A stretch of 64,000 nucleotides of DNA from Rubrivivax sp. (GTDB lineage: Bacteria > Pseudomonadota > Gammaproteobacteria > Burkholderiales > Burkholderiaceae_C), in assembly GCA_019635315.1 (NCBI GenBank), contig JAHBZT010000001.1, forward strand, positions 62,001-126,000. The letters run 5' to 3'. This document shows, piece by piece, positions 49,201 to 56,426 of the stretch; position 1 is the first letter of the stretch; each line of letters opens with the position of its first letter. The notes under the pieces were generated by a model. The model searched no databases and was not told the origin of the DNA. It was given only the letters and a program-made list of their open reading frames with translations. A program made the translations under genes and the position numbers.

Positions 49201-51821
49201 GCACCGAGAAGGTCGTCGACCGCCTGGTCGGCGGCGCGATGCAGGCGGCGCTGGACGCCGGCCTGTACCCGGACCAGGCCGGCACGCACCAGGTCTTCGT
49301 CAACCTGCGCAGCGACCCCGACAACCCCTGGCGCCCGCCGCGGCCGACCGCGGCCATCGTCGTCGGCCTCGGCGAGGAGGGCAAGCTGGGCGAGCAGCAG
49401 CTGGTGGCCAGCGTGCGCCAGGCCACCCTGGCCTGGGCGCAGCGCGTGGCCGAGGACCCGCAGCAGGCCGGCTTCGACATCGAGCTGGCGGCCACGCTGC
49501 TGGGCAGCGGCGGCATGGGCGTGTCGCCCAGCGCGGCGGCGCGCGCGATCGCGCAGGGCGTGCGCGAGGCCAACGAGCGGCTCGCCATCAGCGGCTGGCC
49601 GCAGGTCAGCCACCTCACGCTGGTCGAGCTGTACCTGGAGCGCGCGTCCGACGCCTGGCGCGGCCTGCAGGTGCTGGCGGTGGCCAGCCCCGAGCGCTTC
49701 GAGGTCGCGCCCACCATCCAGGCCGGCACCGGGCCGCTGCGCCGCCAGGTCGACAGCGGCTACCGCGGCGCCGACTACGACCTCGTCACCGCGACGCAGG
49801 GCGACGGCCCGGAGACGATCGCCTTCACGCTGGACACGCGGCGCGCGCGCACCGAGGTGCGCGCGCAGCGCACGCAGGGCCGGCTGGTGCGCGAGCTGGT
49901 GCGCCAGGCCTCCACCGACGTCAACGACGACCCGCAGATCGGCCGCACGCTGTTCCAGCTGCTGGTGCCGGTGGAGGTGGAGCCCTTCCTCGGCGGCACC
50001 TCGCGCATGCTGCTGGAGCTGGACGAGCACACCGCGCCCATCCCCTGGGAGCTGCTGGACACCGGCCGCGACGGCGACGCGCCCAGCGACCCGCGGCCCT
50101 GGGCCATCCGCTGCCAGCTGCTGCGCAAGCTGCAGAAGAAGGACTACCGCATGGTCGTGCACGACGCCAGCGCCGACGACGCGGTGCTGGTGATCGGCGA
50201 GCCCAAGGTCGACAAGAACCTCTACGACCCGCTTCCCGGCGCCAAGGCCGAGGCGCGCGCTGTGGCCGAGCTGCTGACCGGCGCCGGCGGGCTGGGTGCC
50301 GAGCGCGTGGTCGTGCTCAACGACGAGCACGACGCGCGCAGCATCGTCAGCGGCCTGCTCGCGCGCCGCTACCGCGTCGTGCACATCGCCGGCCACGGCG
50401 AGCCGACGACGGAGCAGCATGCCGGCGGCGTGGTGCTCTCGGACGACACCTTCCTGAGCCCGCGCGAGATCGAGACCATGCGCACGGTGCCCGAACTGGT
50501 CTTCGTCAACTGCTGCCACCTCGCGGCGCGCGACACCACGCGCACGCTGAACAAGGGCTTCGACCGCAGCGCCTTCGCCGCCGGCGTGGCCGACAAGCTG
50601 ATCGAGATCGGCGTGCGCTGCGTCATCGCCGCCGGCTGGGCGGTGGAGGACGGCCCGGCCGAGACCTTCGCGACCACCTTCTACCGCGAGTTGCTGCGCG
50701 GCGCGAACTTCATCGCCGCGGTCGCCGAGGCACGGCTGGCGGCCTGGAACGACGACCCCGACGGCAAGACCTGGGCCGCCTACCAGTGCTACGGCGACCC
50801 CAACTGGACGCTGCGCCGCGCCGGCGGCGACTCGCAGGCGGCCGCGCGGCCGTTCACCGACCAGTACGAGAGCATCTCGTCGCCGCTGGGCCTGGCGCTG
50901 GCGCTGGAGGAACTGGCCACCGAGTCGCGCTACGGCGGCGCCGAGGCGGCGCGCCAGCTCGAGAAGGTGCGTCACCTGGAAGCGCGCTTCGCCGCGCTGT
51001 GGGGCGGCATGGGGGCGATCGCCGAGGCCTTCGGCCTGGCCTTCGCCGATGCCGGCGACGTCGACGGCGCGATCCGCTGGTACGAGCGCGCGCTGCGGGC
51101 CAACGACGCCAGCGCCTCGCTGAAGGCGCACGAGCAGATGGGCAACCTGCGCGTGCGCCGCGCCTGGACGCAGGCCCGCGAGGCCGCGCCGGGCAGCCCG
51201 GTTTTCACGCAGGCGATGGAGCAGATCACGCACACGCTGCGCGAACTGCAGGCCCTGGCGGCGCTGCAGCCCACGATGGAGCGGCTGTCGCTGGTCGGCT
51301 CCTCGTGGAAGCGCCTGTCGTGGATGCACCGGCGCGCGCGCCACCGCGACGAGCAGCAGGCGGCGCTGCAGATGGCGGCCGAGGCCTACCGCAAGGCCGA
51401 GGAGCTGGCCGCCGCGACCGGCCACCCGGACCGCTTCTACCCGGCGATGAACGGCCTGGCACTGCAGCTGGCCCAGCATGCCGGGCAATCGGCCTGGGCC
51501 GGGCTGGACGCCGAGGCGGTGGCCGCGGTGCGCCGCAGCCTGGTCGCGCGCACCGAGTCGGAACCAGACTTCTGGAGCTGGAACGGCCTGCTCGAGCTGC
51601 AGGTCTTCGAGGCCCTGTCGGCGCGCAAGCTGGCCGAGCGGCGCGCGGCCATCGAGGCCGGCTTCGACGACCTGCACGCGCGCGTGGCGTCGCGTCGCTG
51701 GTGGAGTTCGGTCGCCGACCAGGCCGGCTTCGTGCTCGGCGCCTACGCCGAGGCCGGCAGCGCGGCCGAGCGCGCCGCGGCGCGCGGGCTGCTGGCGCTG
51801 CTGGAGGGCTACGCGACCTAG
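46293..51821 (+). CDS. Giant double alpha/beta-hydrolase + CHAT protease protein
   Basis: 1842 aa, ATG behind an AGGAGA site. No signal peptide. Order: an N-terminal region (1-190); hydrolase domain 1 (~195-490) with LVLIHGTF and nucleophile elbow THSRGG (Ser270); hydrolase domain 2 (~528-870), LCAT/PGAP1-like, with VFVLPGILGSH and AHSMGG (Ser638); an Ala/Gly/Pro linker (~887-925); a region with VVNGNLSFVRQPLLVGHYRS and IVVGLGEEGKLGE; a CHAT domain (~1230-1540) with PIPWELLD, VHIAGHGE (His1368) and VFVNCCHLA (Cys1407/1408); and a helical TPR-like tail (~1560-1842). All three catalytic centres look intact. The likely role is a cytoplasmic protease/lipase effector or sensor; this is inference. 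It follows the caspase-like and rlpA genes. Confidence 0.85.
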   Translation: MADAPSSSPITFVIPGQRQATRGGAAAATPGGELPGRVKDAVRVAVRRSGAAGGDSVRVTAVPGEDVVVLRIAGGPALYLHPENARDLLLGQGTAKRSGRAADVPGEVAVPAQLRWRGLEQAAPTRTRGFLGDVLLSAFEVITGFAKEPAASFVASRVVQHIDGQVDAGVYGLAPDALPALKGSGLKLDQVPASREPMLVLIHGTFVETVSTFGKLWAQHPQRVRELFRAYGGRVYALDHPTLGASPIANALTLVQALPQGARLHLATHSRGGLVAEVLARVAGQRRLTAADLAAFAGTGYAGQRQELQDLAAAITAKDIRVERVVRVACPARGTLLASRRLDAYLSVLKWSLDVVGVPVVPALLDFLAEVARRRADPGEIPGLAAMIPGAPLLDWLNDAEDPIPGELRVVAGDIQGDSVTSWIKTLLADAYYWTDNDIVVQTRSMYAGTPREGGASFLLDRGGKVTHFAYFANERTVEAVVGALVQAQPPTGFRTIGPLSWAGQDSGGLRAAKRAAQRGADERPASERPAVFVLPGILGSHLKAGDKRIWLSLRLIGGLGRLKYQPGGADGVAPDGPIGMIYDDLCDHLAATHEVIPFAFDWRRPIEEEAQRLADAVEQALDARAASGQPVRLIAHSMGGVLARTMQLERPQTWTRLMARPGARLVMLGTPNGGSWAPMQVLSGDDTFGNTLVAFGSPLRDRQARQLMAEMPGFLQLQADLLDPALGLDRHETWKKLAEDDLRTVQDANWWHRSAGDPQLVAYQWGVPPQAVLDRAKQLRERLDAQRDRDLAAFADRVLLVVGQAKFTPDGYEWTDQGLVYLDASDGGDGRVTLASALLPGVRTWQLDCEHGSLPDAERAFAAFEELLVAGDTTRLERLAGAATTRGGGAAAAAAARPVAHVRSRPSRGKPAAAPAETPRSVFELAAAAPDAAGAPRGAALRISVVNGNLSFVRQPLLVGHYRSMMLTGTEKVVDRLVGGAMQAALDAGLYPDQAGTHQVFVNLRSDPDNPWRPPRPTAAIVVGLGEEGKLGEQQLVASVRQATLAWAQRVAEDPQQAGFDIELAATLLGSGGMGVSPSAAARAIAQGVREANERLAISGWPQVSHLTLVELYLERASDAWRGLQVLAVASPERFEVAPTIQAGTGPLRRQVDSGYRGADYDLVTATQGDGPETIAFTLDTRRARTEVRAQRTQGRLVRELVRQASTDVNDDPQIGRTLFQLLVPVEVEPFLGGTSRMLLELDEHTAPIPWELLDTGRDGDAPSDPRPWAIRCQLLRKLQKKDYRMVVHDASADDAVLVIGEPKVDKNLYDPLPGAKAEARAVAELLTGAGGLGAERVVVLNDEHDARSIVSGLLARRYRVVHIAGHGEPTTEQHAGGVVLSDDTFLSPREIETMRTVPELVFVNCCHLAARDTTRTLNKGFDRSAFAAGVADKLIEIGVRCVIAAGWAVEDGPAETFATTFYRELLRGANFIAAVAEARLAAWNDDPDGKTWAAYQCYGDPNWTLRRAGGDSQAAARPFTDQYESISSPLGLALALEELATESRYGGAEAARQLEKVRHLEARFAALWGGMGAIAEAFGLAFADAGDVDGAIRWYERALRANDASASLKAHEQMGNLRVRRAWTQAREAAPGSPVFTQAMEQITHTLRELQALAALQPTMERLSLVGSSWKRLSWMHRRARHRDEQQAALQMAAEAYRKAEELAAATGHPDRFYPAMNGLALQLAQHAGQSAWAGLDAEAVAAVRRSLVARTESEPDFWSWNGLLELQVFEALSARKLAERRAAIEAGFDDLHARVASRRWWSSVADQAGFVLGAYAEAGSAAERAAARGLLALLEGYAT

Positions 51822-51846
51822 CGCGTGGCGGGCAGGCAGCTTCGGC

Positions 51847-52593
51847 TCAGCGGCCGCCGCCCACGTCCAGCACCGCGCCGGTGGTGTAGCTCGCGGCGTC
51901 CGAGAGCAGCCAGACCACGGCCTCGGCCACTTCCTCGGCGCTGCCTGGGCGCTGCATCGGCACCTGCGGCGCCAGCCGCTCGGCGCGGTCGGGCTGACCA
52001 CCGCTGGCGTGGATCTCGGTCGCGATGACGCCGGGGCGCACGGCGTTGACGCGCACGCCCTCGGCCGCCACCTCGCGTGCCAGGCCCAGCGTGAAGGTGT
52101 CGATCGCGCCCTTGGCCGCTGCATAGTCCACGTACTGCGCCGGCGCGCCCAGCTTGGCCGCCACCGACGACAGGTTGACGATGGCGCCGCCGCTGCCGCC
52201 GTGGCGCGTGCTCATGCGGCGCACCGCCTCGCGCGCGCACCACAGGCTGCCGAAGACGTTGATCTCGAACATGCGCCGGATGCGCGCGGCGCTCATCTCG
52301 TCGACGCGCTGCGCGACGTCGACGACGCCGGCGTTGTTGACGAGACCGGCCAGGCGGCCCCACTCGGCGTCCAGCCGCGCGAACATCGCCAGCACCTGCG
52401 CCTCGTCGGCCACGTCGGCCTGCAGCAGCAACGCGCGCCGGCCGGCGGCGCGCACGTCGGCGGCCACGTGTTCAGCGGCCGCGGCGTCGCGCGTGTAGTT
52501 GATCGCGACGTCCCAGCCGCGCGCGGCGGCCAGGCGGGCGGTCGCGGCGCCGATGCCGCGGCTGCCGCCGGTGACGAGCAGGATTCGGTCCAT
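51847..52593 (-). CDS. SDR-family oxidoreductase
   Basis: 248-aa classical short-chain dehydrogenase. The cofactor motif TGGSRGIG is near residue 8, LVNNAGV follows, the catalytic Ser is in IVNLSSVAAKLG, and YVDYAAAKG supplies the Tyr and Lys. An Asn in FEINVFGSLW completes the tetrad. The alcohol/ketone substrate is unknown. It is divergent from the ABC operon, with a TAACAT box 6 nt before its start. Confidence 0.92.
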   Translation of the reverse strand: MDRILLVTGGSRGIGAATARLAAARGWDVAINYTRDAAAAEHVAADVRAAGRRALLLQADVADEAQVLAMFARLDAEWGRLAGLVNNAGVVDVAQRVDEMSAARIRRMFEINVFGSLWCAREAVRRMSTRHGGSGGAIVNLSSVAAKLGAPAQYVDYAAAKGAIDTFTLGLAREVAAEGVRVNAVRPGVIATEIHASGGQPDRAERLAPQVPMQRPGSAEEVAEAVVWLLSDAASYTTGAVLDVGGGR

Positions 52594-52599
52594 ACCCCG

Positions 52600-52605
52600 A
52601 TGTTA
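52600..52605 (-). promoter_or_regulatory. -10-like box with leaderless geometry before the SDR gene
   Basis: TAACAT on the minus strand, 6 nt (CGGGGT) before the ATG. There is no separate ribosome-binding site. Confidence 0.35.
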
Positions 52606-52623
52606 GGGGCACGCGCGCTGGGC

Positions 52624-52629
52624 TAGAGT
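52624..52629 (+). promoter_or_regulatory. -10 box for the ABC importer operon
   Basis: TAGAGT, 64 bp before the substrate-binding protein start; the leader would include the GAAGGAG site at 52678-52684. The -35 is not obvious. Confidence 0.35.
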
Positions 52630-52693
52630 CCGAGCAGAACGCCCGGCGCGGCCGGGACGCCCCGCACCGTCGACCACGAAGGAGACCCGCCCC

Positions 52694-53722
52694 ATGCAAC
52701 GACGCCATGTCCTCGTCGCCGGCAGCGCCGCGCTGCTCGCCGCCCCCGCGCTGCTGCGCGCGCAGGCGCTGGAGAAGCCCAAGGCCACGATCGCGGTCGG
52801 CGGCAAGAACCTGCTGTACTACCTGCCGCTGACCATCGCCGAGCAGCGCGGCTACTTCAGGGACGAGGGCCTGGACCTGACCATCGTCGACTTCGCCGGC
52901 GGCGCGCGCGCGCTGCAGGCGGTGGTGGGCGGCAGCGCCGACGTCGTCAGCGGCGCCTTCGAGCACACCGTCAACATGCAGCACAAGGGCCAGCGCATGC
53001 GCGCCTTCGTGCTGCAGGGCCGCGCGCCGCAGATCGTGCTGGGCGTGAACCCGAAGACGATGCCCAACTTCAAGACCGTCGCCGACCTGAAGGGCAAGAA
53101 GGTCGGCGTCACGGCGCCCGGTTCCAGCACCAACGTGATGGTCAACTTCGCGCTCGCGAAGGTGGGCCTGAAGCCCAGCGACGTGGCCATCGTCGGCGTC
53201 GGCGCCAGCCAGGGTGCGGTGGCGGCGATGCGCTCGGGCCAGATCGACGCCATCAGCAACCTGGACCCGGTGATCACGCTGCTGCAGCGCAGCGGCGACC
53301 TGAAGATCGTCAGCGACACGCGCGTGGTGGCCGAGGCCGAGCGCGTCTTCGGCGGGCCGATGCCGGCGGGCTGCCTGTACTGCCCGCAGAGCTTCATCGA
53401 CCGCAACCCGAACACCGTGCAGGCGATGGCCAATGCGATGGTGCGCGCCAACAAGTGGATCCAGGCCGCCGGCCCCAGCGACATCATCAACAACGTGCCC
53501 GAGGCCTACCTGCTGGGCGACCGCGCGGTCTACATCGACGCCTTCCTGGCCGCCAAGGGCGCGCTGTCGCCCGACGGCATGATCCCCGACAAGGGATCGG
53601 ACACCGCATTCCGCGCGCTGGCCAGCGTCGACAAGGAGATCGCCGCGGCCAGGCTGGACCTGCAGGCCGTCTACACGAACGACTTCGTGAAGAAGGCCAA
53701 CGCCAAGTACCCGCGCGGCTGA
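52694..53722 (+). CDS. ABC importer substrate-binding protein (NMT1/SsuA-like)
   Basis: Periplasmic solute-binding protein of 342 aa with signal peptide RRHVLVAGSAALLAAPALLRA. The mature protein begins with ATIAVGGKNLLYYLPLTIAE and has the family pattern QRGYFRDEGLDLTIVDFAGG, VVGGSADVVSGAFEH and KGKKVGVTAPGSSTNVM. This group carries sulfonates, nitrate, thiamine precursors or aromatic acids; the ligand here is unknown. It heads an operon with a sterol desaturase-family gene, the ATPase and the permease. Confidence 0.9.
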   Translation: MQRRHVLVAGSAALLAAPALLRAQALEKPKATIAVGGKNLLYYLPLTIAEQRGYFRDEGLDLTIVDFAGGARALQAVVGGSADVVSGAFEHTVNMQHKGQRMRAFVLQGRAPQIVLGVNPKTMPNFKTVADLKGKKVGVTAPGSSTNVMVNFALAKVGLKPSDVAIVGVGASQGAVAAMRSGQIDAISNLDPVITLLQRSGDLKIVSDTRVVAEAERVFGGPMPAGCLYCPQSFIDRNPNTVQAMANAMVRANKWIQAAGPSDIINNVPEAYLLGDRAVYIDAFLAAKGALSPDGMIPDKGSDTAFRALASVDKEIAAARLDLQAVYTNDFVKKANAKYPRG

Positions 53723-53741
53723 GCCGGCTTCGCAGCGCACG

Positions 53742-54845
53742 ATGACCGGTCCGCAGATCATCGTGCTGGCCACGCCGGTGTTCCTGGCGCTGATCGCGCT
53801 GGAATTCGCCGTCGGGCTGGCACGCGGGCGCAACACCTACCGGCTGGGCGACGCGCTGGCCAGCATCGGCCTGGGCGTGATGAGCCAGGTCACCGGCGTC
53901 TTCGGTCGCCTGCTGCGCGTGGGCATCTATGCCGCGGTGTTCGAGCACGTGGCGCTGTTCGAGCTGTCGGCCTCGTCGCCCTGGGTGTGGGTCTTCGCGC
54001 TGGTCTTCTACGACTTCTGCTACTACTGGTACCACCGCGCCGGCCACCGCGTGGCCGTGCTGTGGGCGGCGCATGCGGTGCACCACCAGAGCGAGGACTA
54101 CAACCTCAGCACCGCGCTGCGCCAGACGAGCAGCGGCTTCCTCTTCGGCTGGATCTTCTACCTGCCGATGGCGGTGGCCGGCGTGCCGCCGGTGGTCTTC
54201 GCGGTCGTCGCGCTGATCGACCTGCTGTACCAGTACTGGGTGCACACGCAGCAGGTCGGCCGGCTCGGCTGGTTCGACCGCTGGTTCTGCGCGCCGTCCA
54301 ACCACCGCGTGCACCACGCCGTCAACGACCGCTACCTGGACCGCAACTACGGCGGCATCCTGATCGTCTGGGACCGCCTGTTCGGCACCTTCGAGCCGGA
54401 GGACGAGCATGAGCCCTGCGTCTACGGCACGCGCTCGCCGCTGCGCAGCCACGACCCGCTGTGGGCCAACCTGCAGGTCTACAGGGACCTGGTTCTCGAC
54501 AGCTGGCACGCGCGCTCGTGGGCCGACAAGCTGCGTGTGTGGCTGAAGCCGCCGGGCTGGCGGCCGGCGGACGTGGCGGCGCGCTTTCCGAAGCCGGCCT
54601 TCGAGTTGGCGCGCGTGCAGCGCTGGGACCCGGCGATCACGCCCGCGGCGGCCTGGGCCGCGGCCGGCATGTTCCTCGTCGTGCTGGCGGCGACCAGCTC
54701 CTTCCTGTGGCACGCGCATCGGATGAGCGGCGCCGAGCAGGCGGCCGGCGCCGCGGCCATCGTCGGCGTGCTGTGGCTGATCGGCTGGTTCACGCGCGGC
54801 CGCAGCGACACCCCGACCGAGGCAGCCGCGCTGCCCCAGCACTGA
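53742..54845 (+). CDS. Sterol desaturase / fatty-acid hydroxylase family membrane enzyme
   Basis: 367-aa integral membrane di-iron enzyme. The histidine clusters YWYHRAGHRVAVLW, AHAVHHQSEDYN and SNHRVHHAVNDRYLDRNYGG are the iron ligands of this superfamily. Hydrophobic helices flank them, and two more lie at the C-terminus. Members hydroxylate or desaturate sterols, hopanoids, carotenoids or fatty acids. It sits inside an ABC importer operon and shares one base with the ATPase start (TGATG), so co-expression is almost certain and a lipophilic transported substrate is plausible. Confidence 0.88.
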   Translation: MTGPQIIVLATPVFLALIALEFAVGLARGRNTYRLGDALASIGLGVMSQVTGVFGRLLRVGIYAAVFEHVALFELSASSPWVWVFALVFYDFCYYWYHRAGHRVAVLWAAHAVHHQSEDYNLSTALRQTSSGFLFGWIFYLPMAVAGVPPVVFAVVALIDLLYQYWVHTQQVGRLGWFDRWFCAPSNHRVHHAVNDRYLDRNYGGILIVWDRLFGTFEPEDEHEPCVYGTRSPLRSHDPLWANLQVYRDLVLDSWHARSWADKLRVWLKPPGWRPADVAARFPKPAFELARVQRWDPAITPAAAWAAAGMFLVVLAATSSFLWHAHRMSGAEQAAGAAAIVGVLWLIGWFTRGRSDTPTEAAALPQH

Positions 54846-55660
54846 TGAACCCCCCCGCGCTGCACCTGCAGGACATCGCCTGCACCTTCGTCAGCAAGGA
54901 CGACCCCGGCCAGCGCTACACCGCGGTGCGCGACATCACGCTGACGGTGGGCGCCGGCGAGTTCGTCTCCGTCGTCGGCCCCACCGGCTGCGGCAAGAGC
55001 ACGCTGCTGAACGTGGCCGCCGGTCTGCTGCAGCCCAGCACTGGCGGTGTGACGGTCTTCGGCCAGCCGCTGGTGGGCATCAACACCCGTGCCGGCTACA
55101 TGTTCCAGGCCGAGAGCCTGATGCCCTGGCGCACCGCGGCCGGCAACGTGATGGCCGGCCTGGAATTCCGCGGCGTGCCGCTGGCCGAGGCCCGCGACCA
55201 GGCCGAGCACTGGCTCAAGCGCGTGGGCCTGGGCGGCTTCGGCGACCGTTACCCGCACCAGCTCAGCGGCGGCATGCGCAAGCGCACGAGCCTGGCACAG
55301 ACGCTGGCGCTGGACCCGGACATCATCCTGATGGACGAGCCGTTCTCGGCGCTGGATATCCAGACCCGCCAGCTGATGGAGAACGAGGTGCTGGAGCTGT
55401 GGGCCGCCAAGCGCAAGGCGGTGCTGTTCATCACCCACGACCTGGACGAGGCGATCGCGATGAGCGACCGCGTCGTGATCATGAGCGCCGGCCCGGCTTC
55501 GCGCCTGATCGGCGAGTTCTCGATCGACATCCCGCGCCCGCGCGACGTGGCCGAGATCAAGACCACCGAACGCTTCATCGAGCTGCACGCCGCGATCTGG
55601 GCCCAGTTGCGCGACGAGGTGCTGAAGGGTTATGCGCAGCAGCTGGAGAAGGCGGCCTGA
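54845..55660 (+). CDS. ABC importer ATPase (SsuB/TauB-like)
   Basis: 271-aa nucleotide-binding subunit: Walker A GPTGCGKST, signature HQLSGGMRKR, Walker B DPDIILMDEPF, then FITHDLDEAIAMSDR. The ATG at 54845 overlaps the previous stop by one base. The partner permease is not adjacent; it is separated by 766 bp of repeat sequence, which is unusual for such a unit. Confidence 0.93.
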   Translation: MNPPALHLQDIACTFVSKDDPGQRYTAVRDITLTVGAGEFVSVVGPTGCGKSTLLNVAAGLLQPSTGGVTVFGQPLVGINTRAGYMFQAESLMPWRTAAGNVMAGLEFRGVPLAEARDQAEHWLKRVGLGGFGDRYPHQLSGGMRKRTSLAQTLALDPDIILMDEPFSALDIQTRQLMENEVLELWAAKRKAVLFITHDLDEAIAMSDRVVIMSAGPASRLIGEFSIDIPRPRDVAEIKTTERFIELHAAIWAQLRDEVLKGYAQQLEKAA

Positions 55661-55770
55661 GATGGGCGGCGTTGCCAGGCCGACCGCTTGGGGCGCATTG
55701 CAGACGTTCGGCTGTTGCATGTACTTCTGCGCTCTACGACCGTTCAATCGGACTGCAGGCGCCAGCGCAT

Positions 55771-56007
55771 CGCGCCAGGCGGTACCCGCTGCCGGCTCAG
55801 GGTTCCGCGGCCACCGCCTGCGGCGGTGGCTGCCCTCCGCTGCTCGCTTCGGGGTCGCGCCGCCCAACTCACTTCGCTCGCTGCGCTCGCTCCGTTCGGA
55901 CACCGGCGGCGAGTCAGTTGGGGAGGCGCGCACTGCGTGCGCGCCGACCCCGAAGCTGCGCTGCTCGGCGCTCCACACATCGCCGGCAGCGGGTACCGCC
56001 TGGCGCG
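55771..56007 (+). repeat. Palindromic repeat unit 1 (237 bp)
   Basis: Bounded by a perfect 25-bp inverted repeat (55771-55795 and 55983-56007). An inner pair, GCTTCGGGGTCG and CGACCCCGAAGC, flanks a 54-bp core at 55864-55917. The core contains the rhythmic stretch TTCGCTCGCTGCGCTCGCTC and recurs inverted in unit 2. Confidence 0.75.
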
Positions 56008-56056
56008 AGTTCCACCGACAGTGGCATGCGACCTGGTGGAACGCCACCGCCGTGTC

Positions 56057-56293
56057 GCGAAGCCGCGTGGGGGCAGCCCGCAGCGCCCATGGGAGGCGCC
56101 GAGAAGCGCAGAACGCTTGGCCGCGCGCGCAGCGCGCCTCCAAGACTGACTCGCCGCCGATGTCCGAACGGAGCGAGCGCAGTGAGCGAAGTGAGTTGGC
56201 GGCGGGCCAAGCGTTCGAGCATCGCAGGGCAGTCGGCGCGCAGCGCCGACCGCCGGACTCTGGGCGCTGCGGGCTGCCCCCACGCGGCTTCGC
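56057..56293 (-). repeat. Palindromic repeat unit 2 (237 bp), inverted relative to unit 1
   Basis: Bounded by a perfect 33-bp inverted repeat (56057-56089 and 56261-56293). An inner pair, GAACGCTTGGCC and GGCCAAGCGTTC, flanks the 54-bp core at 56146-56199, which matches the reverse complement of the unit 1 core at 52 of 54 bases. The outer arms differ from those of unit 1. Confidence 0.75.
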
Positions 56294-56426
56294 TGCGCTA
56301 ATGCGAGTACGCAAGCGCTGCGCACCAACAAGAACGTCCACAACGCGCCGCGAGCCGCCACCACTCTCTCTCGATCCATCAGCGCCACCCCGCCCACTCG
56401 CCGCGGGCGGGAGTTGCTGACCCCCC

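Larger units (their letters stand above)
55661..56426. other. 766-bp gap of palindromic repeats within the ABC operon
   Basis: The stretch between the ATPase and permease genes has no credible gene; the open frames in it are read through inverted repeats. It holds two 237-bp repeat units (annotated separately), a small hairpin between them (GTTCCACC at 56009-56016 with GGTGGAAC at 56035-56042), and unremarkable sequence at either end. Confidence 0.75.

Noticed and set aside
42105-51821. A prophage or integrative element beside the tRNA
   Set aside because: No integrase, transposase or phage structural gene and no repeat of the tRNA end were seen; kept only as a synteny question.
45957-52124. 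A 2055-codon open frame on the minus strand opposite the CHAT/lipase gene
   Set aside because: It is an antisense shadow caused by extreme GC; its translation is Arg/Gly/Ala/His-rich with no motif, while the plus frame carries all domains.
52694-52760. Tat signal in the ABC binding protein (double Arg)
   Set aside because: RRHVLV lacks the rest of the Tat consensus and the family normally uses Sec.
55688-56420. Several open frames of 100-260 codons in the ABC operon gap
   Set aside because: They are read through inverted repeats on both strands, with no ribosome sites and no protein-like composition.
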